Source: Prolixibacteraceae bacterium (GTDB lineage Bacteria; Bacteroidota; Bacteroidia; Bacteroidales; Prolixibacteraceae). From it: a stretch of 64,000 nucleotides of DNA. The position numbers and the translations under genes are program-made. Location: NCBI GenBank assembly GCA_023229575.1, contig JALNYZ010000018.1, positions 10,447 to 74,446 on the forward strand, read 5' to 3'. Under the pieces are notes generated by a model. That model saw nothing but the letters and a program-made list of their open reading frames with translations, was not told the origin of the DNA and made no database searches. Shown one piece after another: positions 17,538 through 25,994 of the stretch. The stretch's first letter is position 1, and every line of letters starts with the position of its first letter.

Positions 17538-18110
17538 TTATTGGCCTACTCTTTTATAGGAGACATCCTGCTTAATGCTTGTAACGAGATACTCTTTGCA
17601 CTTAAACTTCCTTTTCTTCACATATTTCTCTCCGCTGAAACCCATAATTTGAGCGATCTGCTTCAGTGGAACTTTATCGAAAAAAAGTTGAAGCAGTTTT
17701 TGGCAATCACTTCCAAGCAACTGAAAATGTTTTTGGTAAAGCTTAAATCGTTCATTTTTTTCTACCAATTCAGAAAAATCATGATCAAACTCAGATTCAA
17801 ATGTAGCTGAATCGACCATCATCTCCTTTTCGGTTCTTTGACGAGTGAGTTGTTTTAACCAAAGGAATTTACAAACAGAATAGAGGTAGGTTTCAAAGGC
17901 GCAATTGATTGTCAGATCGTTGGCTTTAAGTTTGCGGTAAACGACAATAATGGCTTCTTGAAAAACATCGTTGGCATCTTCATCGTTTCCACTGTTCTTT
18001 TTGATATACAAGTTCACCTTGTAGTAGAAATTCTTATAAATATGCTGAAGAATTACGTTGTCGTTACGTAAAATACCATTTAGAAGCTCTTCGTTGCTGT
18101 AATTGATCAT
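17538..18110 (-). CDS. ECF-type RNA polymerase sigma factor
   Basis: 190 residues. Region 2 is visible around NDEDANDVFQEAIIVVYRKL with the following TYLYSVCKFLWLKQLTRQR (core binding and -10 recognition). Region 4 is LLQLFFDKVPLKQIAQIMGF and GEKYVKKRKFKCKEYLV, a helix-turn-helix for -35 recognition. The ATG at 18110 overlaps the TGA of the upstream CHAT gene (minus-strand ATGA), so the sigma factor is translationally coupled to the protease. The membrane TPR protein at 21613, which has three anti-sigma-like cytoplasmic repeats, is the likely partner; that pairing is inference from proximity and architecture. Confidence 0.9.
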   Translation of the reverse strand: MINYSNEELLNGILRNDNVILQHIYKNFYYKVNLYIKKNSGNDEDANDVFQEAIIVVYRKLKANDLTINCAFETYLYSVCKFLWLKQLTRQRTEKEMMVDSATFESEFDHDFSELVEKNERFKLYQKHFQLLGSDCQKLLQLFFDKVPLKQIAQIMGFSGEKYVKKRKFKCKEYLVTSIKQDVSYKRVGQ

Positions 18111-20980
18111 TTTAGTCGGCTAACTCTTTTTTTTCGTTTGAAATACCACTTTTCCAAAACGATTGCTAAAAATACAAAAATTATTAAGCCGACAAAATAA
18201 CCAGCTTTTGTTTTGAAAAGAGGAGTTTGCTTTCCGATGGAAACATATCCTAGCCAGAAATATGGGTGAGCTTTCAACGGGTCTGCTCCCGCGATATAAG
18301 AATCTTTTGCTTTTCGCAGGGCTTCATCTTTTGAAAATCCATTTTTCAGGTTTCTGTAAAATTCTATCATAATGGTTGAGCTGGAAACGTCTTCAACATT
18401 CCACAAAGTCATTATGATACTCGGGCATCCCGCATAAAAGAATCCGCGTGCAAGGCTCATTACCCCTTCTCCCTTTTGTAGCTTCCCAGTACCTGTATTA
18501 CAGCCGCTAAGCACTACCATGTCTGATTTGAGCTTAAGGTTATAGATTTCAAAGGTATTCAAAGTTCGTTCTTTCTTACCTGTGCTATCTGCCGAAAAAA
18601 CCATTTTAGAGTACAGAGGCAATGTGTCGTTTAGGATGGTATGCATAGCAAGGTGCAGAATATCATAATCCCCGGCTTTCTGCTTGAAATTTTGTTTGTT
18701 TGCTTTCTCTTTTACATATTGGTCCCCGCTTAGCAGGGATATAATTCCTGATATTTCTGCTACTGCACCTGGCAATGGAAGGAAATGATCCGTATCATTT
18801 ACACCGGTTGGTTGGTTGTCTGTATAATCAGGTGCAAAAGCACCCAGCTTGTTGCTATATTTATAATTATTCTGAAAATAGTAATATAATTGGGTTGCAG
18901 AATAAGTATAGGACACGGCATGGTGATGGACCAGATAATCTAAATTTCTGAAATTCATTTTACTGGTGTCCGGTGCCGAAAACAAAAATGCATCAAATGG
19001 AAGATAGGAGAGTTTGTCGTCCGGAACAATTACCAGCCTGTAATCTACCAAAGATGACTCAAATGGATCGATCAGAAGATTGTATAATTTTAGTGCATTT
19101 TTGGTATAAGCAATATAATCTGCTTTTCTGGTTTTGAGCACCTCTCCATTCTTGATAAATTTCAAAAAATGATCTATGGTCTCATCCAATTCTTGATTAA
19201 TCGGCCGTCTGATGATTTTGTATTCCTGATTTGTAATAACAAAGGTATAGAGCTCGCCATTACTTTGTTTTTCCCCTTCATTGATAAAATACTCTATAAA
19301 AGCCTCTCTCCTCTCGAGCGATCCTTGAATTTTTTGTAACGATACAACAGGATCAGCATATTTGTACTGATAGTATGTGGGATAATTTTTCTCAATCAGG
19401 TTTATCAATTGCTGATAGTTCCCGGATAGTGAAAAGACCTTATCTTTCCAAAGGTTAATTTTTTTTGCATCTGGCGTTTGACTGCCCTTCTCATTAAAAA
19501 TAAAGTTTTCGTAAGCGGCAATCTCCCCCTTAAGATTATTCTCCTTATCGAGCAACGAATCCGGCACCCCAGAGACTTTCTTGGCCTGAACCTCTCTTAA
19601 CATGGTTTGGAAATCGGCAGATCTGCTTCGTTCTGAAATTTCGAACCCTTTTTCAAAATATCTGAGTTCGTGTGTTGTTTCGTACAGCCGAACCGCAACC
19701 TGAACTGCAGCAGCATAAACGGGATGTTCGTTTTCAGAGAGAAAAAGCCTGCTTTCCGGATTTTGAAAACCATTTCTGATCAGATGAATTGTTTCAATAG
19801 ATAGATCATAGGTCTCAAGCGCCAATTTCATTTGCCGCAATGAAGCTTCCTTGTTTCCCATTTTATCTTCCAACTGTGAGATTAAATAAAATGCTTCAGC
19901 TTTATTTTTTATTACATCCAAAAATCGGGTCTTATCAATTGCGTCTTCAGCAGCGGGATTTGTTTCTGCATTGCCTGAAGTGAATCCGGGCGTAATGGCG
20001 ATAATCGCTTTTTGAAAATAATCAAGCGATGTTTCCAGGTTTTTTTTACGTTGGGCAAGAAATTTCTCAAGGTTACTTTCATTCTCCTTCTTCCTGAGAT
20101 AGTTTAATCCTATATCCTTCAGGCAGGAGGAGTAGGAGATACCTTGCCCCCCCATACTTTTTTCAAGCAGTTTTTTTGCAGTCAGGTAATTTAATAGTGA
20201 ATGGTCAGAATCTTCCATCTCAAGGTACACCATGCCTAGATTCATGTAGGTCAGCCCCTTTTCTGCAAAGTCTGTCCCGAGATCCTTCTCCCCTGAGTTA
20301 ATAGCCTTATTTAAGCAGGAGATACTCTTTTCGTACTCTTTTTTTGCAAGGTAGATCATTCCACTGGTATTCCATTTTTGAAAATTACGAGGACTTTTGC
20401 TGTTCAGGGCAAAGGATTTTTTAATAGACTTTTCTGCTTCAGAAATATTCTTGTTGTCTAGATAGAAAAGGGCCAAATTGGCAAGTAAAATTTCATAGAA
20501 GACCTGATCCGAAATTTCAAGCTTTTGGAAGATTCTGTCTGTATTTTCATAGTAAGTCCTTGCTTTCTCAATGTCTCCTTTTGCATTGTAACAAATTCCT
20601 AAATTTTGATAGACGGAACCTAAACGTTTTAATTCTTTGTTGCCGGCAGCTTCGTATATGGCCGACGACCTGCTATAGAATGATATTGCATCGTCATACA
20701 ATCCCAATTGACTTTTTATTACCCCGATATTGGTTAGCACATTGGCTACCGGAACTGAGGCCATTCCATATTTTCCACTTCTAATTTGAAGTAATGTGTT
20801 AAAAAGATTCAAAGCGGTGTCGTACGCACCACTACTCAATTCTTGGGCAGCTTGAGAAAAAATCACTTTCTCCTTGTCCATAGAATCTTGCTGTGCTGCT
20901 GCATTCCATGGAAGAGCAATACAGAACAAGAAAATAAGGGGCTTGAAAAAAGTGATTTTTGAGGATTTTGGAATGTTCAT
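18107..20980 (-). CDS. Exported TPR-CHAT domain protease, membrane anchored at its C-terminus
   Basis: 957 residues from ATG 20980, chosen because it puts a clean signal peptide at the N-terminus (MNIPKSSKITFFKPLIFLFC, then AAAQ); the open frame continues to 21199 without a better start. Residues about 35-400 are tandem TPR units (for example SVYQNLGICYNAKGDIEKAR and MIYLAKKEYEKSISCLNKAI). Residues about 565-905 form a CHAT caspase-fold domain with an intact dyad: His780 in LHLAMHTI and Cys827 in VVLSGCNTGTGKLQKGEGVM, plus LARGFFYAGCPSIIMTLWNV. A single helix near 925-945 (GYFVGLIIFVFLAIVLEKWY) and a basic tail anchor it, leaving TPR and protease in the periplasm. Its stop overlaps the sigma-factor start. 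The substrate is unknown; the divergent GG peptide and the membrane TPR protein are candidates. Confidence 0.9.
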   Translation of the reverse strand: MNIPKSSKITFFKPLIFLFCIALPWNAAAQQDSMDKEKVIFSQAAQELSSGAYDTALNLFNTLLQIRSGKYGMASVPVANVLTNIGVIKSQLGLYDDAISFYSRSSAIYEAAGNKELKRLGSVYQNLGICYNAKGDIEKARTYYENTDRIFQKLEISDQVFYEILLANLALFYLDNKNISEAEKSIKKSFALNSKSPRNFQKWNTSGMIYLAKKEYEKSISCLNKAINSGEKDLGTDFAEKGLTYMNLGMVYLEMEDSDHSLLNYLTAKKLLEKSMGGQGISYSSCLKDIGLNYLRKKENESNLEKFLAQRKKNLETSLDYFQKAIIAITPGFTSGNAETNPAAEDAIDKTRFLDVIKNKAEAFYLISQLEDKMGNKEASLRQMKLALETYDLSIETIHLIRNGFQNPESRLFLSENEHPVYAAAVQVAVRLYETTHELRYFEKGFEISERSRSADFQTMLREVQAKKVSGVPDSLLDKENNLKGEIAAYENFIFNEKGSQTPDAKKINLWKDKVFSLSGNYQQLINLIEKNYPTYYQYKYADPVVSLQKIQGSLERREAFIEYFINEGEKQSNGELYTFVITNQEYKIIRRPINQELDETIDHFLKFIKNGEVLKTRKADYIAYTKNALKLYNLLIDPFESSLVDYRLVIVPDDKLSYLPFDAFLFSAPDTSKMNFRNLDYLVHHHAVSYTYSATQLYYYFQNNYKYSNKLGAFAPDYTDNQPTGVNDTDHFLPLPGAVAEISGIISLLSGDQYVKEKANKQNFKQKAGDYDILHLAMHTILNDTLPLYSKMVFSADSTGKKERTLNTFEIYNLKLKSDMVVLSGCNTGTGKLQKGEGVMSLARGFFYAGCPSIIMTLWNVEDVSSSTIMIEFYRNLKNGFSKDEALRKAKDSYIAGADPLKAHPYFWLGYVSIGKQTPLFKTKAGYFVGLIIFVFLAIVLEKWYFKRKKRVSRLK

Positions 20981-21197
20981 AGTGGTCAATTCATTACGGC
21001 TCATGTAAAATAAATTAAAAAAAGCGATTGTCATCAAAAAATATTTCGTTTTTAATACACAGTATTTCAGTGCAATACATTTTATTTTAATTTTTTTGTA
21101 CATTTTTTTCAAATTCAGGGGTAACCTTTTGGGGGTTCCTGGTATTAAGAATTGCAAGGAACAATAAAGAATTATTAACTCATTAAAACATTTTACC

Positions 21198-21302
21198 ATG
21201 AAAAATTTTGATTACCTTACAGTAGAAGTGCTTTCAAACGAAGAATTGGCAACAGTTAAAGGTGGTTACGGAATTCCAATTCCAATTATTATCACTGAAT
21301 AG
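21198..21302 (+). CDS. 34-residue peptide with double-glycine leader (putative secreted peptide precursor)
   Basis: ATG 21198 to TAG 21302. The leader MKNFDYLTVEVLSNEELATV is followed by KGG and an 11-residue hydrophobic core YGIPIPIIITE. The LSNEEL...VKGG pattern is the double-glycine leader used by class II bacteriocins and by Bacteroidota natural-product precursors of the GG type; cleavage is expected after GG. The gene is divergent from the TPR-CHAT protease (217-base spacer) and 310 bases before the anti-sigma-like membrane protein. No C39 peptidase transporter, radical SAM enzyme or lanthipeptide synthetase is in the window, so the processing enzyme is unknown. The short frame, charged amphipathic leader and exact GG placement argue against chance, but expression is unproven. 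Confidence 0.72.
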   Translation: MKNFDYLTVEVLSNEELATVKGGYGIPIPIIITE

Positions 21303-21612
21303 TTTTTCCTCTTATTATTTAGTAGTCAATTATAAGTCGGCAATATCGTATTTTGCGTGTGTTTATAGTTTGACCAAATCAAATACAACTTTTGTTGTAT
21401 AGTGGCTTTTTGTAAGCTGAATTTTGAAAATTAAAATCTTAAAAAGGTGATTTCCAACACCTTTGTTTGAAATTGGATTTTGATGGATTAATTTTTCCGT
21501 TTCATCCAATGATAAATAGATAAATGCTGAGGTATGAACAGCCCTTGGATAGGGCGTAATTACCAGAGCAAGAAAATGGGAATTATGTTATATAAGAAGT
21601 CAATTGAAAACC
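21303..21612. other. Spacer between peptide gene and anti-sigma-like gene, with two small hairpins
   Basis: 310 bases without a convincing gene. Two inverted repeats could fold: ATACAAC (21383-21389) / GTTGTAT (21394-21400), and AAAGGTG (21443-21449) / CACCTTT (21458-21464). The first is followed ten bases later by a T-rich stretch and could attenuate the peptide transcript. No consensus promoter for the downstream gene was recognised. Confidence 0.35.
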
Positions 21613-22920
21613 ATGAATAAAGTAACTGGAATCCCTTCCGAAAACGAACGTCCGATTGATGCAGATGCATATTTTGGTCTATCGGAGGAGTTATTCAATA
21701 CCGTCAACCTAAATGCGGACAATGAGCTTGACGAGATAGGGAATTATCTTCAGAAACTGCATATAAAAAATCACCATGTCTCTTCCAAAGAGGTTGTTCA
21801 TGACCTATTTGCAGATGAAGCTGCGATGATGGAATCTGAGCATCAATTGATGTCAGCCGAAGATGAAATGCTTTTTGAAGAAATCAGGGATGCTGTGACT
21901 GAAAAAGAGATTATCGATTTGAGGTCTAATCTTCAGTCGATTGCAAAAAGTGTATCTATTCACGAGCGCACATTTGAAGAGATTGAAAATTTGATTGATG
22001 GTGAGCTCGATAAAGAAACTGAAAGTTTAATCAGGGAAGAGGCGATATTGAATAACGCTCTTTCCAACGAAATAGATTTCCATTTAGAGGTCAACAATGC
22101 CATTGAGGAAGAGGATATTATGCAACTCAGATCAACCCTTAAGAACATGATGCGGCGTGAATATTCTCATTCTCAAACGGTGGCAGGGATTGACGGTTAT
22201 CTGAATGAGGATTTGGATCCGGAAGCATTGTCGTTATTTGAAGATGAACTAATGTACAATACCGAATTGGCTGCCGATCTAAACTTCCACAAAGAGGTCG
22301 ATAAGGCTATTGCTGAAGCGGATATTATGGCCCTTCGCGATAATTTGCGAAATATTGCAAGGGAACAGCATGATCAGGTAAATGAAAAGCGTGGAATAGC
22401 CACGCCCAAAACTAAAAAATTATTCTGGTATGCTGCTGCTTCAGTGATTGTTATCATGTTGGTATTTACCTCTTTGATAAGGAATAAAAGCTATTCCAGT
22501 CAGCAGTTATATGCTAATTATTATCAACCCTACAAGAGTGGTGAGGGTGTCTCACGATCGGCTTTGAGTTCATCCAGTGGCTTGAATATTGCCTTGAGAG
22601 AAATAAACCAGGGTAAATATCAGGAGGCTTTAAAATCTATGACAATGATTCCTGTAATGGGAAGGGACGGCTACAGTATAAATTTTTATTCGGGGGTTGC
22701 TTACCAGGAACTTGGCGAATATAACCGTGCAATTGGTTCTTTTTCTGAAGTTGTTCACCACGGTGACAATCTGTTGGTTGAACAGTCGGAATGGTACATA
22801 GGGCTTTGTTATTTAAGGATAGATGAACGCGGAAAGGCCTTGGAGCAGTTCAAATTGATTGCATCCAGGAAAGGTTTCTATGGCGAACAATCCAATAAAT
22901 TATTACAACAATTAGAGTAG
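21613..22920 (+). CDS. Single-pass membrane protein with anti-sigma-like repeats and TPR-like C-terminus
   Basis: 435 residues from ATG 21613 (a TTG at 21604 adds three). Residues 1-265 are acidic and helical and contain three copies of a motif of form AIxExDIMxLRxxLxxI: about 92-110 (AVTEKEIIDLRSNLQSIA), 162-179 (NAIEEEDIMQLRSTLKNM) and 231-248 (KAIAEADIMALRDNLRNI). Copies 2 and 3 are preceded by a related stretch (LIDGELDKETESLI; YLNEDLDPEALSLF). One membrane helix lies at 271-289 (WYAAASVIVIMLVFTSLI). Residues 325-435 resemble TPR units (YSINFYSGVAYQELGEYNRA, WYIGLCYLRIDERGKALEQF). Cytoplasmic repeat region, one helix and periplasmic domain is the layout of a membrane anti-sigma factor. 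No zinc-finger HxxxCxxC is seen, so the assignment is by architecture and neighbourhood. Confidence 0.8.
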   Translation: MNKVTGIPSENERPIDADAYFGLSEELFNTVNLNADNELDEIGNYLQKLHIKNHHVSSKEVVHDLFADEAAMMESEHQLMSAEDEMLFEEIRDAVTEKEIIDLRSNLQSIAKSVSIHERTFEEIENLIDGELDKETESLIREEAILNNALSNEIDFHLEVNNAIEEEDIMQLRSTLKNMMRREYSHSQTVAGIDGYLNEDLDPEALSLFEDELMYNTELAADLNFHKEVDKAIAEADIMALRDNLRNIAREQHDQVNEKRGIATPKTKKLFWYAAASVIVIMLVFTSLIRNKSYSSQQLYANYYQPYKSGEGVSRSALSSSSGLNIALREINQGKYQEALKSMTMIPVMGRDGYSINFYSGVAYQELGEYNRAIGSFSEVVHHGDNLLVEQSEWYIGLCYLRIDERGKALEQFKLIASRKGFYGEQSNKLLQQLE

Positions 22921-23100
22921 TAAAATAGGTAAAAGGTTTTATTAGCATTGGTGAGTTACTTTATTCGTTCCTTGCAAGATGATGTAGTAACTGTTAGTGT
23001 AAAAGTTTGGTTTACAAGTGATTTAGAAAATAGCGATTGTGCTCTGCGTTTTGCGGGACTGACGCTGTTTTGTAAGATGAAATTAAAATAGTGATTTCCC

Positions 23101-25104
23101 TTATTGGTACCGAACACCTTCAGGTTTTCTTCCCAAAAAATCTTCAAACCGTGATTTGGAAAGACCCTGAAGGTTTGTTCCAAATGGGCTTAGTCCGTCT
23201 GGTGGGGTAAGGGGGAACCAGGTAAATCTTATATCAACAATTTTGAAAACCAGTGACTCATTGAATATGCGTAGTCCTGCACCAATACCCGCATAAAAAT
23301 TCTGGCTAAAGAGTGTTTTCATTGAATTGGATAGAAAAGCGAAATCAGTAAATAGATAGTTCGTGAACCGGAAATTATAGAAATTCCATTTGAGATACCT
23401 CACTGTCTCGAAATTAAATGTTAGTCTTTTGGTTCCTTTCAATTTGCTTGCATAAAAATCCCTTAATCCAAATTTTCCATTAATTGTCAGGTATTCTTCA
23501 TTAAACCGATTGATGCCCCCAAGAAATTCAACTTTAATAAATTCGCGGCAAGGATCGCCAAAAGCAAAGAATTTATTGGAGAAAAAATTTCCGCTTATAA
23601 GTATGCTGCCTTGTTTTATAATTCCATTATCCAGATAGCCATCCATCGCCAGCCTTCCATTGTAATACCTCCCTCTTTTATCGATGAAAGCGTTGCTCAG
23701 TGAAAGGCCAAAATAGGGCCAGGTTCCAAATTGTGACCGATCCAATGCAGTTGTTAGCTCGTAATAATGACCAAAAGGAATATCTTCAGTTACGCCATAT
23801 CCATAAACTTGGTTGTTTTTATAAAGATTTCTCTTTGTTAGGCTGATCCCTCCCATAAAGAAATCATGATTTCTAAAAAATTGGCTTTGGCCAAAGTTTT
23901 TTATGCTATTCTGGATAAAGTTCTGATGCAGGTATCTGAAGGTTATAAGTGTTTTGTTTTGTTGATTTATCTGATTGGTAAAAGCGTGAATAAACCATAA
24001 ATCATTGGTAAGATAAGCTACGGTAGTATCGAGTTCAATAGGATGGTCGGGAGCAATATGGTCAAACTTCGATACTTTTTCGATTGACAATCCTCCAGCA
24101 TTTTTCTGTAAAGATGTAAGCAATCCTCTTTCCAGTGAAAAATCAAATCCCTTTCTGTTGTATGTGTCGGAATATCCAAGGGCAGTATTGATAAATGTGC
24201 CGAATATATTATTTATATGATATGAAAAATAGAATCCCATTTGTGGCAAATAAGCATTTTTTTGGGCCATTCCAACGTTAAGCCGATGACCCAAACCAAA
24301 CATATTTTCGTTGACAAGTTCGACATCGCTGTTATCGGAACTTAGGCTCATACTGGCAGCATATTCAAATTTGTCTTTCGAAATGACCACAATTTTAACC
24401 TCGTCTGGATTTTCTTCATCCGATTGGACCTGAAAACTGACATCTTCAAGATAACTTAAATCACGCATTAGTTTCTCATTTTCGGCCAATAACAAAGGGT
24501 TTAACTTTTCACCTGCCTTGAAAAGCAACTGCATCCCAAGTTTACTTTTAACCGTATTCATGTGTAGGCGATTTCCTGCTTTCTCTATCCATTTTGATGC
24601 AATCATCGTGGTATCAGATAAGGATGACCCAAAGGGATGGAGTCTGATAAAGCGAATAGAGCTAATTTTCTTACCTTCAAATTGAGAAAAATAGGAGATG
24701 CTTTTTACACCAGGTTGTACTACGGATGAGGGTTGAAAAGAGATAAAGTGCCCCAAAATATTTTTGGTGAAATTATTCTTGATGACCAATTGATCCAGTC
24801 TTTTCTCCCGTGAGTTAATACCCAATGGGACCAACTTGATCGTATCAAAACAAGCTGATTTGAGTTTTGATATCTTGGGAGGGAGAATTTTGGAAGTTGA
24901 GGAAGGGTCATTTCTTAACGAATCATAATTAAGGATTGATGATTCAATGCCGAATTCGTATTGACGAATTATGTCCACTGAATACGATTCAAAAGGTATC
25001 CTGGATTTGCCTGATCCGCCTTCGGAAACATTGCTTCCAGGGCTCTTCAACGAGAGCCAATCAACGAATAATAGCAAAAAAAATCCAAAAATTGCGAATT
25101 TCAA
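23101..25104 (-). CDS. Outer-membrane beta-barrel protein with POTRA-like segment (BamA/TamA superfamily-like)
   Basis: 667 residues from a TTG start at 25104; no ATG is available upstream in frame, and LKFAIFGFFLLLFVDWLSL is a plausible signal sequence. A POTRA-like unit is seen near residues 180-245 (GEKLNPLLLAENEKLMRDLS, YLEDVSFQVQ, VKIVVISKDKFEYA). The rest is a string of amphipathic aromatic strands typical of a barrel (FYFSYHINNIFGTFINTALG, GFDFSLERGLL, FNFETVRYLKWNFYNFRFTN). The C-terminus does not end in the classical aromatic residue. It begins two bases after the stop of the phosphodiester glycosidase gene, so they form an operon. Role: insertion or translocation at the outer membrane is inference. 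Confidence 0.72.
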   Translation of the reverse strand: MKFAIFGFFLLLFVDWLSLKSPGSNVSEGGSGKSRIPFESYSVDIIRQYEFGIESSILNYDSLRNDPSSTSKILPPKISKLKSACFDTIKLVPLGINSREKRLDQLVIKNNFTKNILGHFISFQPSSVVQPGVKSISYFSQFEGKKISSIRFIRLHPFGSSLSDTTMIASKWIEKAGNRLHMNTVKSKLGMQLLFKAGEKLNPLLLAENEKLMRDLSYLEDVSFQVQSDEENPDEVKIVVISKDKFEYAASMSLSSDNSDVELVNENMFGLGHRLNVGMAQKNAYLPQMGFYFSYHINNIFGTFINTALGYSDTYNRKGFDFSLERGLLTSLQKNAGGLSIEKVSKFDHIAPDHPIELDTTVAYLTNDLWFIHAFTNQINQQNKTLITFRYLHQNFIQNSIKNFGQSQFFRNHDFFMGGISLTKRNLYKNNQVYGYGVTEDIPFGHYYELTTALDRSQFGTWPYFGLSLSNAFIDKRGRYYNGRLAMDGYLDNGIIKQGSILISGNFFSNKFFAFGDPCREFIKVEFLGGINRFNEEYLTINGKFGLRDFYASKLKGTKRLTFNFETVRYLKWNFYNFRFTNYLFTDFAFLSNSMKTLFSQNFYAGIGAGLRIFNESLVFKIVDIRFTWFPLTPPDGLSPFGTNLQGLSKSRFEDFLGRKPEGVRYQ

Positions 25105-25106
25105 TT

Positions 25107-25949
25107 TTATTTGATATATATTATGTTTGATACAGATCTTTCTCCTGTTTTGTCACTAGGGTGATTTAATATTGCTTTTTCAATGCCATCGTTCATCCAA
25201 AGGGTAGTAGAACCCCCGCCATCAAGATTAATAGCATCTTTGCAGTTCAATTTAATCAGAAAATGCTGTAATTCTTTGAGGTTCATTCCATTTGCATCAA
25301 TGCTGCGGCCATCAATTGCGATAAAAAGAATTCTTTGATCAGCTGTTTTGCACAAGCAGCTCCTTGGATGTCTCCTTTTTACAAAATCGCTACTTTCCAA
25401 TTCAATAATTTTCCCATCAGCTAACAAAGTAGGCCCGGCAATCATGACAGCTTCTTCCTGTGAAGAGTGCGCGTAGAATTTGACGGGTTTCGCACGTTCT
25501 ATTTTCAGATCCCCAGTCGTGTCAATGATCACGGCTCCATTCAGCAGGGAGTCGGTTTTGGCCCATTTCCCCTTTGATTTTCTTGTTTGGGAAATTACTT
25601 TACCGCCAACTTCGAGAAAAGCAACCGACCCACCTTTCTCAACATCAAAGAAGCCTCCGTTTAAAGCGACCAAAGCCTTTGAATCTACTGCGAAAGAACT
25701 GGTTTTACGCAAGATTGAATCAGAATATGCAATAGATATTTTGTGTTTACAAGGAGCCTCTTTCTTGTACTCCGCAACTATAATATTTTGTTTTATCTGT
25801 GCTGTGGAATCGGTATTTAACCGGTAAATAGTAATACAATCATCGTGAAAAGGGATATTTGACTTGATGAAGTCATTGTTCTGACCAATTCCGTTAAGGG
25901 AGACTGTTACCAGGAACATTGGAGTTATCAGAAGACGAATATTTAGCAT
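25107..25949 (-). CDS. Phosphodiester glycosidase family protein (NAGPA/DUF2233 domain), exported
   Basis: 280 residues. Signal-like N-terminus (MLNIRLLITPMFLVTVSLNG). The domain carries the family hallmarks: ALVALNGGFFDVEKGGS, VMIAGPTLLADGKI, RILFIAIDGRS and the glycine-rich DAINLDGGGSTTLWMNDG, which in NAGPA-type enzymes build the active site that removes a GlcNAc cap joined through a phosphodiester. The bacterial members are secreted and mostly uncharacterised; a cell-wall or sporulation-type glycophosphodiester substrate is possible. It is the first gene of a two-gene operon with the POTRA/barrel protein, which hints that the enzyme works at the outer envelope. Confidence 0.88.
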   Translation of the reverse strand: MLNIRLLITPMFLVTVSLNGIGQNNDFIKSNIPFHDDCITIYRLNTDSTAQIKQNIIVAEYKKEAPCKHKISIAYSDSILRKTSSFAVDSKALVALNGGFFDVEKGGSVAFLEVGGKVISQTRKSKGKWAKTDSLLNGAVIIDTTGDLKIERAKPVKFYAHSSQEEAVMIAGPTLLADGKIIELESSDFVKRRHPRSCLCKTADQRILFIAIDGRSIDANGMNLKELQHFLIKLNCKDAINLDGGGSTTLWMNDGIEKAILNHPSDKTGERSVSNIIYIK

Positions 25950-25994
25950 TTGATGTATATTAACTTTAATTTGAAGAGTTTAAAGGTATAAAAT

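Noticed and set aside
21141..21157. Sigma-54-like -24/-12 pattern (GG...TTGCA) before the GG peptide gene
   Set aside because: The GG-GC spacing is 11 rather than the required 10 and the surrounding consensus is weak.
20981..21199. N-terminal extension of the CHAT protein reading from 21199
   Set aside because: The extension would hide the signal peptide inside the protein, is Lys/Ile-rich and unrelated to TPR sequence, and overlaps the start of the GG peptide gene; the start at 20980 is better.
21152..22977. Inverted 11-mer TTGCAAGGAAC (21152-21162) and GTTCCTTGCAA (22967-22977) flanking the peptide and membrane TPR genes
   Set aside because: Too short to call inverted-repeat ends of a mobile element; no transposase, no target duplication seen, and a match of this length can arise by chance.
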